Assembly (NCBI RefSeq): GCF_001715295.1
Contig: NZ_MDKB01000001.1
Coordinates: 270,346 to 334,345 of the forward strand
From: Streptomyces griseus
Lineage (GTDB): Bacteria > Actinomycetota > Actinomycetes > Streptomycetales > Streptomycetaceae
DNA length: 64,000 bases
Reading direction: 5' to 3'
This document shows positions 42,655-51,151 of the stretch, piece after piece. A program made the position numbers and the translations under genes. Position 1 is the first letter of the stretch; every line of letters begins with the position of its first letter. Under the pieces are notes generated by a model. It had not been told where the DNA came from. It saw only the letters and a list, made by a program, of their open reading frames with translations, and did not search any database.

Positions 42655-43950
42655 ATGTCCGCTGCTGAGCACAGACCGTTCGACCACCGCACCCTTCTCG
42701 TGGTCTCCACCAACTACGCCCCGGAGATGACCGGCATCGGCCCCTACGCCACCCAGCTGGCCGAGCACTGGGCCGCGTCGGGTGCCAGGACCCAGGTGCT
42801 GACCGGGATGCCGCACTATCCGGCCTGGCGCGTCGACGAGCGCTACCGGGGCGCGTGGCGCAGGCGGGAGACGCGGGAGGGCGTGAGCGTGTACCGGCGC
42901 CGCCACTACGTGCCGAGCCGTCAGAGTGCCCTCAGGCGCGCCGCGTTCGAGGTGTCGGTCCTCGCGCACGGCCTGCTCGCGCCGCCGCCCGGACGCCCCG
43001 ACGCGGTGGTCTCCCAGATGCCGAGCCTGGCCGGCGGCGTGATGGCCGCCCGTATCGCCCGCCGCCACCGCGTTCCCCACATACCCGTCGTCCAGGACCT
43101 GATGGGCGCCGCCGCCGCGCAGAGCGGCATCCGCGGCGGGGGCAGGGCGGCGGCCGTCGCCGCCGCGGCGGAGCGGTACGCGCTGCGTGGCGCGGCCCTC
43201 GTCGGAGTCATCCACGAGAGCTTCGTGCCCGGCGTCACGGCGCTCGGCGTCGACCCCCGCCGCATCCGGCTGGTGCCCAACTGGACTCATGTGGCGCCCC
43301 CTTCGGCCGAGCGGGCCGCCACCCGGTCCCGGCTCGGCTGGCGCGAGGACACCCCGGTGCTGCTGCACTCCGGGAACATGGGCCTCAAACAGGGTCTCGA
43401 CGTCCTGGTGGAGGTCGCCCGGCTGGCCCCGGACGTCCGTGTCGTGCTCATGGGCGACGGCAACCAGCGCGAGGCGCTGCGCGAACTGGCCGGCTCCCTG
43501 CCCAACATCGACTTCGTCCCGCCCGCCGGCACCGCCGACTTCACCGACGTGCTGGCGGCCGCCGACGTCCTCGCGGTGACCCAGCGGGCCTCCGTCCTCG
43601 ACATGAGCGTGCCGTCCAAACTCACCTCGTACTTCGTCTCCGGCCGCCCGGTCGTCGCCTCCGTGGCCGGTGAAGGGGGCACCGCCGAGGAGGTGCGCCG
43701 CTCGGGTGCCGGCGTCCTCGTCGCCCCGGAGGACCCGGCCGCCCTCCTGCGCGCGGTGCGCGCCCTGGCCGCGGACCCCGCGGCGGCGGACGCCCTGGGT
43801 GCGCACGGGCCGCGGTACGTCGCCCGGCACCTGGGCCGGGAGGCGGGCCTCGCGCGCTACGACGACCTGCTCACGGAGGCCCTCGGTGAAGCGCGGCCGG
43901 ACGCACCCGGCGGCGCACCGAGGGACGCACAAGGGAGACCACGCCGATGA
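42655..43950 (+). CDS. GT4-type glycosyltransferase (WcaI-like)
   Basis: The 431-residue GT-B enzyme has an N-terminal acceptor domain with STNYAPEMTGIGPYATQLAEHWAASG. The donor-binding C-domain has LLHSGNMGLKQGLDVLVEVARL, VRVVLMGDGNQREALREL, and the DMSVPSKLTSYFVSGRPVVASV stretch typical of WcaI-like fucosyl/glycosyltransferases (E-x7-E equivalent partly changed). With Gmd and Fcl in the same locus, a GDP-fucose donor is plausible but unproven. The operon begins here; GGGGGGAAGG precedes the ATG by ten bases. The stop overlaps the Wzz-like gene. Confidence 0.88.
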   Translation: MSAAEHRPFDHRTLLVVSTNYAPEMTGIGPYATQLAEHWAASGARTQVLTGMPHYPAWRVDERYRGAWRRRETREGVSVYRRRHYVPSRQSALRRAAFEVSVLAHGLLAPPPGRPDAVVSQMPSLAGGVMAARIARRHRVPHIPVVQDLMGAAAAQSGIRGGGRAAAVAAAAERYALRGAALVGVIHESFVPGVTALGVDPRRIRLVPNWTHVAPPSAERAATRSRLGWREDTPVLLHSGNMGLKQGLDVLVEVARLAPDVRVVLMGDGNQREALRELAGSLPNIDFVPPAGTADFTDVLAAADVLAVTQRASVLDMSVPSKLTSYFVSGRPVVASVAGEGGTAEEVRRSGAGVLVAPEDPAALLRAVRALAADPAAADALGAHGPRYVARHLGREAGLARYDDLLTEALGEARPDAPGGAPRDAQGRPRR

Positions 43951-45629
43951 CGCATCCGATCCGCACCCTCGACGACCACGACGAACCGGCCCTGCTCAGG
44001 GACCAGTTCCGTCAGCTGCTGCGCTACCGGGCGCTGCTGGCCGTGGGCGTCGTCGTCGGGCTCGTCGGCGGCGGTTACCTCGCGCTCAGCGGCGAGGACA
44101 CCTACACGGCGACCGGCGAGGTCCAGGTGCGCTCCGCCACCGCCGACCCGTTCGCCACCGGCGCCTCCGCCGACAAGGGCATCAACATCGGTTCCGAACG
44201 GCAGACCGCCGTCAGCGACACCGTGGGCACCCTCGCCGCCGGCACCCTCCTCAAGGAGGGCGACGACGTCACCGCCCGGAAGCTCCTCGCCGGACTCCAG
44301 GTCACCAACCCGCCCAACACCCTCACCCTGCGCTTCTCGTACACGGGCACCAGCCCCGAGCAGGCCCGCGCCCGCGCCGAGGCCCTCGCCGAGGCCTACC
44401 TGGCCCACCGCAAGGCGCGCACCGAGGACAGCATCGAGAACATGGCCGACGGCTACCGCGCCCAGCTGAAACCGCTGGAGGAGAAGCGCGACCTGCTGGA
44501 GGACCAGGCCGGCGCGACGGACGACGTCAGCAGCGCCCGCGCCAACATCATCGTCGCCATCTCCGAGCTGAGCCGGAAGATATCCGAGCTCAAGGCCCTC
44601 GACACCACGCCCGGCTACCTCAACAGGAAGCCCGTCGCCCCCACCGCGCCGACCGGCGCCGGGCTGCCCATGCTGCTCGGTCTCGGCGCCGTCGTCGGTC
44701 TCGCCCTCGGCCTGCTCCTGTCCTGGGTGCGGCTGGTCTTCGACCCCGCCGTGCGGTCCCCCCGCGAGCTCGTGCGCTCACTCGGCGCCCCGCTGCTCGG
44801 CACCCTGCCCCGTGAACGCGCCGCGGCGGGCACGCTGCTCGCCATCGGCCGCAGCGGATCCCGCCTCGCCGAGGAGTACCGGGCGGTCGCCTTCCGGCTC
44901 GCCTACGACCCCTCGTTCGCCGAGCGGCGCCGCCTCCTGGTCACCGCCCCGCGCGGCGACGGCGCGTCGGCGGCCGCCGCCGCCGTCAACCTGGCCGCCG
45001 CCTTCGCCGAGATGGGCCGGGACGTGCTGCTCGTGGAGGCCGATCTGCGCACCCCCTCGCTCGCCCGCGACCTGGGGCCGGCCGCCCACGAGGTCCGGCC
45101 GCCGCGCTGGGCGGCCGAGGGCGGCGAAGGCGCCTGGCCCACCGGCGCGCGCTCCCACGTGGACGTACCCGGCTCCGGGGCCTTCGCCCTGGTGGCGGGA
45201 GCGAAGGCGGACAACGTGCCGCGGGCCCTGACCTCCGCCCCCGTCGGCCGGATCGTCGCGGAGGCCGACCGGCCCGGCGCCGTCGTCATCGTCCTCGCCC
45301 CGCCGGTCCTGTCCTACGCGGACGCGGTCGCCCTGGTGGACCGCGTGGAGGGCGTCGTGATCGTCTGCGACCCCCGCGAGGTCCACCGCAGCGACCTGGA
45401 ACGCATCCGCGAGATCATCGGCGCCTCCGGGGGGTCGGTGCTCGGTGCCCTGCTCCACCCCGGCCGCCGCCGGCTGGGCCGCGTGGACCGCCGGGCCAGG
45501 CCCTCCCGGCGCCGCACCGGGAGCGGGCCGGGCAGCGGGGACGCGGCCCCGAACGCGCGGGATTTCACCGGAGACTTCACCGAGACCGTCAGTCTCCGCA
45601 CCGTCACCTCCCCGGGCACGCGCCGGTGA
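43947..45629 (+). CDS. Wzz/tyrosine-autokinase-like chain-length protein with degenerate P-loop
   Basis: The 560-residue protein has TM1 near residue 30 (LLAVGVVVGLVGGGYLAL), a periplasmic-type coiled-coil Wzz domain, TM2 near 235-257 after the Pro-rich APTAPTG, and a C-terminal BY-kinase-like domain. Active BY-kinases have GEGKS/T; here the loop is PRGDGASAAA, with Ala340 where the lysine belongs. The Walker A' (VLLVEADLR) has Glu for the first Asp. There is no tyrosine cluster at the C-terminus. I infer it sets chain length or scaffolds export without kinase activity. Four-base overlaps on both sides tie it to the glycosyltransferase and flippase genes. Confidence 0.85.
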   Translation: MTHPIRTLDDHDEPALLRDQFRQLLRYRALLAVGVVVGLVGGGYLALSGEDTYTATGEVQVRSATADPFATGASADKGINIGSERQTAVSDTVGTLAAGTLLKEGDDVTARKLLAGLQVTNPPNTLTLRFSYTGTSPEQARARAEALAEAYLAHRKARTEDSIENMADGYRAQLKPLEEKRDLLEDQAGATDDVSSARANIIVAISELSRKISELKALDTTPGYLNRKPVAPTAPTGAGLPMLLGLGAVVGLALGLLLSWVRLVFDPAVRSPRELVRSLGAPLLGTLPRERAAAGTLLAIGRSGSRLAEEYRAVAFRLAYDPSFAERRRLLVTAPRGDGASAAAAAVNLAAAFAEMGRDVLLVEADLRTPSLARDLGPAAHEVRPPRWAAEGGEGAWPTGARSHVDVPGSGAFALVAGAKADNVPRALTSAPVGRIVAEADRPGAVVIVLAPPVLSYADAVALVDRVEGVVIVCDPREVHRSDLERIREIIGASGGSVLGALLHPGRRRLGRVDRRARPSRRRTGSGPGSGDAAPNARDFTGDFTETVSLRTVTSPGTRR

Positions 45630-46873
45630 GAGCCCGCACCGCGATCCTCTGCTCGGTCGCGGACCAGGGGGTCGCGGCCCTCACCAACATCCTGGTGCTC
45701 GTGGCCGCCGCCCGGCTCTCCACCGTGGCCGATTTCGCCCGCTTCTCCGCCGTCTACCTCGTCTTCACCGTGCTGCTCGGCGTCTTCGGCGCCTACGCCG
45801 GGCAGCCGCTGGTCCTCACACGCGGCGAGGGCGAGGCCGTCCGGAGCGCCTGCCGCTCGGCCGTGGCGTTCACCGTGCTCGGCTCGGCGGTGCTCGGGGG
45901 GACGCTCGCCGCCGTCTGCCTGTTCCTGCCCGGCGACACCGCACGGGCCCTGACGGCGCTCGGCCCGGTCCTCCCGGTGGTGCTGGGCCAGGACGCCCTG
46001 CGCTACGCCTTCTCCACCCTGCGCCGGCCCCACCTGGCCCTCGGCTCCGACCTCCTGCGGCTGGCGGGCGTACTGGGCGCCCTGTCCCTCCAGGAGTACG
46101 GGGCCGCGCCCGCGCGGCTGATCGCTGTCTGGGGCCTCTCCGCCCTGCCCGCCCTCCTGCTGTCGGCCGCGCTGCTGCACCGCTCCACCGCGAAGGCCCC
46201 GACGCCGCTGCGTCCCCTGCTGCGGCGCGGCCACCTCGGACAGCGCTTCGTCGTGGAGTTCGGTGTCGGCAACGCGACCGGCCAGCTCTCCGTCCTCGGC
46301 CTCGGCGCGGTGGGCAACCCGCTCCTGGTCGGCGCACTGCGCGGGGCGACCACCCTGTTCGGGCCGCTCAACGTCCTCTTCACCTCCGCCACCTCCTTCG
46401 GTCCTCCGCTCCTGGGCCGCATCGGCGAGGAGCGGCGCCGCATACGGGCGACGGCCCTGCTCGCCGCCGTCCTCGCGGCCACCGCCGCCCTCTGGGCCAC
46501 CGTGCTCGCCCTGCTGCCCGCCCGGGTGGGACGCGAACTCCTCGGGGACACCTGGCCCGCCGCCGCCGCCCTGCTGCCCGCGACCGGCAGCCAGTACGCG
46601 GCGATGGCCGCGGGCACCTGCGGGCTCCTCGCGCTGCGGATGCTCGACCCGCGCACCACCCTGAGCATCCAGGTGGTGTTCTCCCTCACCGCGGTGGGCT
46701 TCATGGCCACCGGATACGCCGTCGGAGGCGTCCCGGGCGCGGCCTGGGGGCTGTGTCTCGGCTCGCTCTGCAAGGCCGCCGCCACCTGGGCCAGGGTCGC
46801 GCGGCTGCACCGCCGGAGCCGGCCGGCGGCGGGGGACGCCGTCACCGCCGACGCCCTGCCTTCCGCTCCCTGA
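45626..46873 (+). CDS. Oligosaccharide flippase (Wzx/MATE-like)
   Basis: The 415-residue membrane protein has about 12 hydrophobic segments, starting ILCSVADQGVAALTNILVLVAAARLSTVADFARFSAVYLVFTVLLGVFGAYAGQPLVL, as in polysaccharide-specific MOP-superfamily transporters. It should flip the undecaprenyl-linked repeat unit to the outer face for polymerisation. The GTG start overlaps the upstream stop. Its 3' end overlaps the convergent polymerase gene by 32 bases. Confidence 0.87.
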   Translation: MRARTAILCSVADQGVAALTNILVLVAAARLSTVADFARFSAVYLVFTVLLGVFGAYAGQPLVLTRGEGEAVRSACRSAVAFTVLGSAVLGGTLAAVCLFLPGDTARALTALGPVLPVVLGQDALRYAFSTLRRPHLALGSDLLRLAGVLGALSLQEYGAAPARLIAVWGLSALPALLLSAALLHRSTAKAPTPLRPLLRRGHLGQRFVVEFGVGNATGQLSVLGLGAVGNPLLVGALRGATTLFGPLNVLFTSATSFGPPLLGRIGEERRRIRATALLAAVLAATAALWATVLALLPARVGRELLGDTWPAAAALLPATGSQYAAMAAGTCGLLALRMLDPRTTLSIQVVFSLTAVGFMATGYAVGGVPGAAWGLCLGSLCKAAATWARVARLHRRSRPAAGDAVTADALPSAP

Positions 46874-48323
46874 ACGTCGTGATCAGCAGCAGGCACAGAG
46901 CCCCGATGGCCAGCTTCCCCGCCGCCTGGAGCAGCGGCCCGCGCAGCAGGATGAAGGTGTACCCGGCGATCAGCGGCGCGGCCACCGCCAGCACACTGCC
47001 GGGGCCGGGGCCCGCCCGGGTGACGGCCAGCGCGTACCTGCGGTCCGTACGGGCCGCCACGTAGCCGACCAGCGCCAGGCCGCCGGCCATGCCGGACGCG
47101 CCGAAGTCGACCCAGAGCTCCGTCCACAGCGGGGCCGACAGGTTGGTCATGTTCAGCCCCATCCACTCGCCGACCCGGACCCCGGTGTCCTTGGGCTTGC
47201 CGCTCCACACCGCGCGCGGCACGAAGAAGAGCGCCGAGCCGGCCAGTTGACGGCCGTAGGTGTGTCCCTGGGTGTCGACCCAGGAGACGGTGTTGGCGAA
47301 CATGACCGTCTGGTCGTAGTCCTTGGTGGTCAGCGGCTCGAAGACGGACGACGCCTGCGCGGGCCGACGGCCCGCGTCGTCGTACCGGAAGCGGTCGGCG
47401 TACGGGAACAGCACCAGCGCCCCGACCACCCCGGTGGTGAGCACCGTGCGGTACATCGCGGCACTGCTGGGGAACGCGGTGAACAGCAGCGACACCAGGA
47501 CCGTCACGAACCAATAACGGGCGTTGGAGACGGGGTTGTTGACGAGCGCGTTGAGGAGCAGCAGCGCCACCCACACCAGCACGGTCGAGGGAGAGCGCCG
47601 GGCCTGTCGCGAGGTGGCCAGGCGCCTGGTGTAGAAGAGCAGGGCGAGCAGCGCCGGTACGGTTCCGAAGCCCTTCAGGAACGCCGAGCCCACGTTGGAC
47701 TCGGGTGAGGCCACGCCGCTGACCGCGACCGACGCGCTGATCTCCTGGCGGCTGGAGAAGAAGACCGCGGGCCCGCCGACCTTCAGGACGTAGAACGCGC
47801 TCGCCGCGAACGCCACCAGGGCCAGCAGGCGCAGCCTGACCCGGTGCGCGGTGGCCGGACCGAGCCGGGTGCCCCGCCCGCGGCGCAGGGGACGCCGGGA
47901 GGCGAGCAGCGACCCGAGGTCGAACGCGGCACAGCCGACGATGATCAGCGCCACCGCTGTCACCAGGTCCGAGCGCGGCCCGACCATCGGTGTGGGCGTC
48001 CTCCCGATCACGACCTGGGCCAGCGGGGCCACGCCCATGGCGATGTACACGAACATCCAGAAGACGCCTTGGAGCAGCCGACGGTGCGTGGACAGGATCA
48101 TGGTGGCCAGCCGGGTGCCCGAATAGCACGTGAGGACGAGCTGCAGCCAGAACGCGGTGTCCCGCACGTCCGATCCCGGCTGGACGGCGACCACGGCCGG
48201 CAGGAAGCAGACCAGCCCCAGGATCAGCGGCACCGACAGCGCGCGCGAGAGCATCGCCCACGACGTGGGCGCGGCCGCAGGAGTGGTCCTCGCCGTCGGC
48301 GTCGTCTCGTGCACGGACGTCAT
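46842..48323 (-). CDS. O-antigen/exopolysaccharide polymerase (Wzy-like)
   Basis: The 493-residue protein has about 11-12 TM segments and one large loop (about residues 300-395: YADRFRYDDAGRRPAQASSVFEPLTTKDYDQTVMFANTVSWVDTQGHTYGRQLAG... PRAVWSGKPKDTGVRVGEWMGLNM), a pattern of Wzy-family polymerases. It would join flipped repeat units on the membrane's outer face. ATG at 48323. It is transcribed away from the divergent glycosyltransferase gene and runs into the flippase gene. Confidence 0.82.
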   Translation of the reverse strand: MTSVHETTPTARTTPAAAPTSWAMLSRALSVPLILGLVCFLPAVVAVQPGSDVRDTAFWLQLVLTCYSGTRLATMILSTHRRLLQGVFWMFVYIAMGVAPLAQVVIGRTPTPMVGPRSDLVTAVALIIVGCAAFDLGSLLASRRPLRRGRGTRLGPATAHRVRLRLLALVAFAASAFYVLKVGGPAVFFSSRQEISASVAVSGVASPESNVGSAFLKGFGTVPALLALLFYTRRLATSRQARRSPSTVLVWVALLLLNALVNNPVSNARYWFVTVLVSLLFTAFPSSAAMYRTVLTTGVVGALVLFPYADRFRYDDAGRRPAQASSVFEPLTTKDYDQTVMFANTVSWVDTQGHTYGRQLAGSALFFVPRAVWSGKPKDTGVRVGEWMGLNMTNLSAPLWTELWVDFGASGMAGGLALVGYVAARTDRRYALAVTRAGPGPGSVLAVAAPLIAGYTFILLRGPLLQAAGKLAIGALCLLLITTFRERKAGRRR

Positions 48324-48448
48324 GCGCTCCCCGTTCCGCGGACCCGCGACCGGACGGGCGGCCGCCTGAACACCTTAGCGATTCCGCCCACTTGAGGTGA
48401 TCCGTTGACTAGTCTGTGAACAGTCGGCCGAGGTTGAGGGGAACCCTG

Positions 48449-49606
48449 GTGAAGGTCCTGCACATCGTCACACTGCACACTCCGGATCACGCGTTCGGCG
48501 GCCCGACCCGGGTGGCGCTGAACCTGGCGAGGGTCCAGCGTGCCGACGGCGACGACGCGCGCGTCATGGCGCTCGGTGACGATTTCGGGGGTGCACTGCC
48601 ACGCGAGGTCGAGGGCGTCCCGGTCCATCTGTTCCAGGCCCGCCACCTGCTGCCCGTGTTCGAGGTCAGCGGCATCACCTCCGGCTCCCTCCTGCGCACC
48701 GCGCACCGCATGATGCGTGGCGCCGACCTCGTCCACGTGCACCTGATGCGCGACCTGGTGACCCTGCCCGCCGCACTGCTCGCCCTCGCCACCCGTACGC
48801 CCCTGGTCGTCCAGACCCACGGCATGGTCGACCCCACACGCAAGCGCGTCGCCCAGCTCACCGACCTGCTCGGCGTGCGGACGGTGCTGCGCCGCGCCGA
48901 CGCGGTACTGCACCTGACCGAGACCGAGCGCGTCGACGTGAACGCGGTCGCCGCACCGGTCGCCCTCACCAACACCGTCCGGCTGGTGAACGGCGTACGC
49001 CCGCAGGAGCGCAAGCCGGCCCGTGAGCCCGGCCGGCCGCCGACCGTCCTCTTCCTCGCCCGGATCCAGGAGCGCAAGCGGCCGGAGGACTTCGTCGCCG
49101 CGATGCCCGCCGTCCTGGCCCGGCACCCCGACGCCCGCTTCGTCCTGGCGGGCCCGGACACCGGTTCGCTGCGCCGCACCCTCGCCCTCGCCGAGGAGCT
49201 CGGCGTGACGTCGTCGCTGGACCATGTGGGGCCTCTCGAGCACGAAGAGGTCCTCGCCGCCGCGCGGCGGGCCGACGTGTACGTGCTTCCCTCGATCGAG
49301 GAGCCGATGGCCGTCTCCCTCCTGGAGACGATGTCCGTGGGCACTCCCGTCGTCGTCACCCGGTCTACCGGCCTGGCCCCGTACGTGGCGGAGGCCGGGG
49401 CCGGCCGCGTGATCGACAGCAGGGTCGGCGAGGACGCCGCCAACGCGGAGAAGGTCGCCCTGGCGGTCCTGGAGCTCCTGGAGCCGGAGGCCAACGAGAA
49501 GGCCGGCAAGGCCGCGTGGGACCTGGTCAACGAGCAGTTCACCATCGAGGTCGTCGCACGGACCCTCCGGCGGACCTACGAGGACGTGGTCCGCAGGAGG
49601 GCGTGA
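48449..49606 (+). CDS. GT4-family glycosyltransferase
   Basis: The 385-residue GT-B glycosyltransferase has an N-terminal HIVTLHTPDHAFGGPTRVALNLARV and a C-terminal donor site TVLFLARIQERKRPEDFVAAM, ADVYVLPSIEEPMAVSLLETMSVGTPVVVTRSTGLA, with the usual E-x7-E catalytic/donor pair (EPMAVSLLE). Donor and acceptor are unknown, but the exopolysaccharide repeat unit is the likely product. The GTG at 48449 has GAGGGG eight bases upstream; the frame upstream of it is not family-like. Confidence 0.9.
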   Translation: MKVLHIVTLHTPDHAFGGPTRVALNLARVQRADGDDARVMALGDDFGGALPREVEGVPVHLFQARHLLPVFEVSGITSGSLLRTAHRMMRGADLVHVHLMRDLVTLPAALLALATRTPLVVQTHGMVDPTRKRVAQLTDLLGVRTVLRRADAVLHLTETERVDVNAVAAPVALTNTVRLVNGVRPQERKPAREPGRPPTVLFLARIQERKRPEDFVAAMPAVLARHPDARFVLAGPDTGSLRRTLALAEELGVTSSLDHVGPLEHEEVLAAARRADVYVLPSIEEPMAVSLLETMSVGTPVVVTRSTGLAPYVAEAGAGRVIDSRVGEDAANAEKVALAVLELLEPEANEKAGKAAWDLVNEQFTIEVVARTLRRTYEDVVRRRA

Positions 49607-49610
49607 GGCG

Positions 49611-50438
49611 TCAGCCAGACCTTCGCTCGCGCGACTTGAGGGCTATCTGCCAGCGGTAGAAGCTCATCGCCAGGGCGAAGTCCAGGCCCGCGCGCCCGTC
49701 GAGGAAGCCCCGCCGGTAGACGTACATGTAGGCGAAGGACACCAGCGGCTTGAACGGCGCCTTGTGGAAGAGCTGTCCCTGCCGGGACTTCACCTTCCGC
49801 ACCTGCTCCTTGACGTCGGGGTGGTGCTCGAGCCAGGCCTCCCAGTCCGAGTAGCGGTTGTGCCGCTCGAACCACGCGGTGACCGGGTCCAGGTCCTGGT
49901 GCTCGATGGGGTTGCGCAAGGTGCCGACCGTCGCGGCGACCGGCTGGTAGTGCCCCTCCACCTCCCCGATCCCGGGCGCCGCGAGGTCCCCGACCTCCGG
50001 GTAGTGGCAGCGGGTGCGGTCGGTCAGGGACCGCTTGCGGATGGTGTAGCCGTGCCGCAGCCGCTTCCCCGAGAACCAGTAGCCCAGCGGGATGTCGTAC
50101 GCGGCGGGCTGGGGGGAGCGGGGATCGGCGAACGTCCTCCGCAGTTCGGCCAGCAGACCGGGGCTGATCCGCTCGTCGCCGTCCAGCAGGAGGATCCAGT
50201 CCAGGTCCGTGCGCACGTTCTCCAGGCACCACTGCTTCTTGCGCGGATGGCCTCCGTCCCAGGTGTACGTGACGACCTCGGCCCCGCACTCCTCGGCGAT
50301 CTTCACGGTGTCGTCCGTGCTGTGGGAGTCGACCACGACGACGGCCTCGAAGTGGCCGAGCACCGACTTCACGGCCTCGGCGATGTTCAGGCTCTCGTTC
50401 TTCGTGGGGATCGCCACGGCGATGGGCAGTCTGCTCAA
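49611..50438 (-). CDS. GT2-family glycosyltransferase
   Basis: The 275-residue GT-A enzyme has LPIAVAIPTKNESLNIAEAVKSVLG, VVVDSHSTDDTVKIAEECGAEVV, and DWILLLDGDERISPGLL (DxD-type metal site). The C-terminal part (WFERHNRYSDWEAWLEHHP... AYMYVYRRGFLDGRAGLDFALAMSFYRWQIALK) is as in WaaE/KdtX-like transferases that act on lipid-linked glycans. The TTG start at 50438 is favoured by AGGAG seven bases upstream and overlaps the preceding lipoprotein stop (TTGA). It ends four bases from the convergent GT4 gene. Confidence 0.9.
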   Translation of the reverse strand: MSRLPIAVAIPTKNESLNIAEAVKSVLGHFEAVVVVDSHSTDDTVKIAEECGAEVVTYTWDGGHPRKKQWCLENVRTDLDWILLLDGDERISPGLLAELRRTFADPRSPQPAAYDIPLGYWFSGKRLRHGYTIRKRSLTDRTRCHYPEVGDLAAPGIGEVEGHYQPVAATVGTLRNPIEHQDLDPVTAWFERHNRYSDWEAWLEHHPDVKEQVRKVKSRQGQLFHKAPFKPLVSFAYMYVYRRGFLDGRAGLDFALAMSFYRWQIALKSRERRSG

Positions 50439-51151
50439 CTCTTGTCTCCTTCGGGCAGCCAGGCGTAGCAGCCTGTGGAGGTGAGGGTCCGTGCCGACCC
50501 GGCGACGGTGACCGACACGGGCCTGCCGGTGCCGGAGGAACCCGACGCCAGCACCGTGCCGCCCGCGCCCGTCACCTGCCAGGTGCAGTGGGCGGTGGGG
50601 GAGGGGGCACGGTAGCGGCCCGGGCGGAGCCGTGCCCCCGTGTACGTGCCGTCGGCGTAGCCCAGCGCGGCCTCCTTCACCAGATCCTGGTGCTGCGGGC
50701 ACAGATGGGCCACGGCCGGTTCCGCGTCCGCGACCTCGCCGGTGACGATCGCCCCGACGGCGATGTCCCGGTCCGCCTTGACCAGGTAGCGGAGCCGGTC
50801 GCAGGTCTCCTGGCCGGTCTGCAGCACCGCGGCGGGGTCCATGCCCACGGGGACGCGGTCGGTCAGATACTCCCTCTGCTTCTCGGAGAAGGAGCCCGTG
50901 GCCGGAGTGATCTCCCCGGCGGGCGCCTTCGGGGTGCCGGCGGGGTCGCCGGAGGGCCGGGCCGCCGACGGGCCGGAGGACGGACCGGTGACGGCGGACC
51001 CGGCGGCCGGGGGGCCGGCGGAGGGGGAAGCGGTGGCGGACGGCCTGCTGCCCGCCGCCTCCTGACCGCCTCCGTCGGCGGACGAGCCGCAGGCGGCCAG
51101 CGCCGCCGTCGCGATGACGACGGCGGCGCCGGCCAGGAACGGATACCTCAT
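50435..51151 (-). CDS. Lipoprotein with DUF732-like domain
   Basis: The 238-residue protein has a signal peptide with lipobox AALAAC (lipid Cys near residue 21), then a Ser/Pro/Gly-rich linker of about 60 residues. A small helical domain follows (REYLTDRVPVGMDPAAVLQTGQETCDRLRYLVKADRDIAVGAIVTGEVADAEPAVAHLCPQHQDLV) with DUF732-like cysteine spacing, then a C-terminal beta domain (YRAPSPTAHCTWQVTGAGGTVLASGSSGTGRPVSVTVAGSARTLTSTGCYAWLP). It is probably an extracytoplasmic partner of the polysaccharide export system. ATG 51151 with GAGGA upstream; its start overlaps the stop of the propeller/LamG gene by one base. Confidence 0.8.
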   Translation of the reverse strand: MRYPFLAGAAVVIATAALAACGSSADGGGQEAAGSRPSATASPSAGPPAAGSAVTGPSSGPSAARPSGDPAGTPKAPAGEITPATGSFSEKQREYLTDRVPVGMDPAAVLQTGQETCDRLRYLVKADRDIAVGAIVTGEVADAEPAVAHLCPQHQDLVKEAALGYADGTYTGARLRPGRYRAPSPTAHCTWQVTGAGGTVLASGSSGTGRPVSVTVAGSARTLTSTGCYAWLPEGDKS

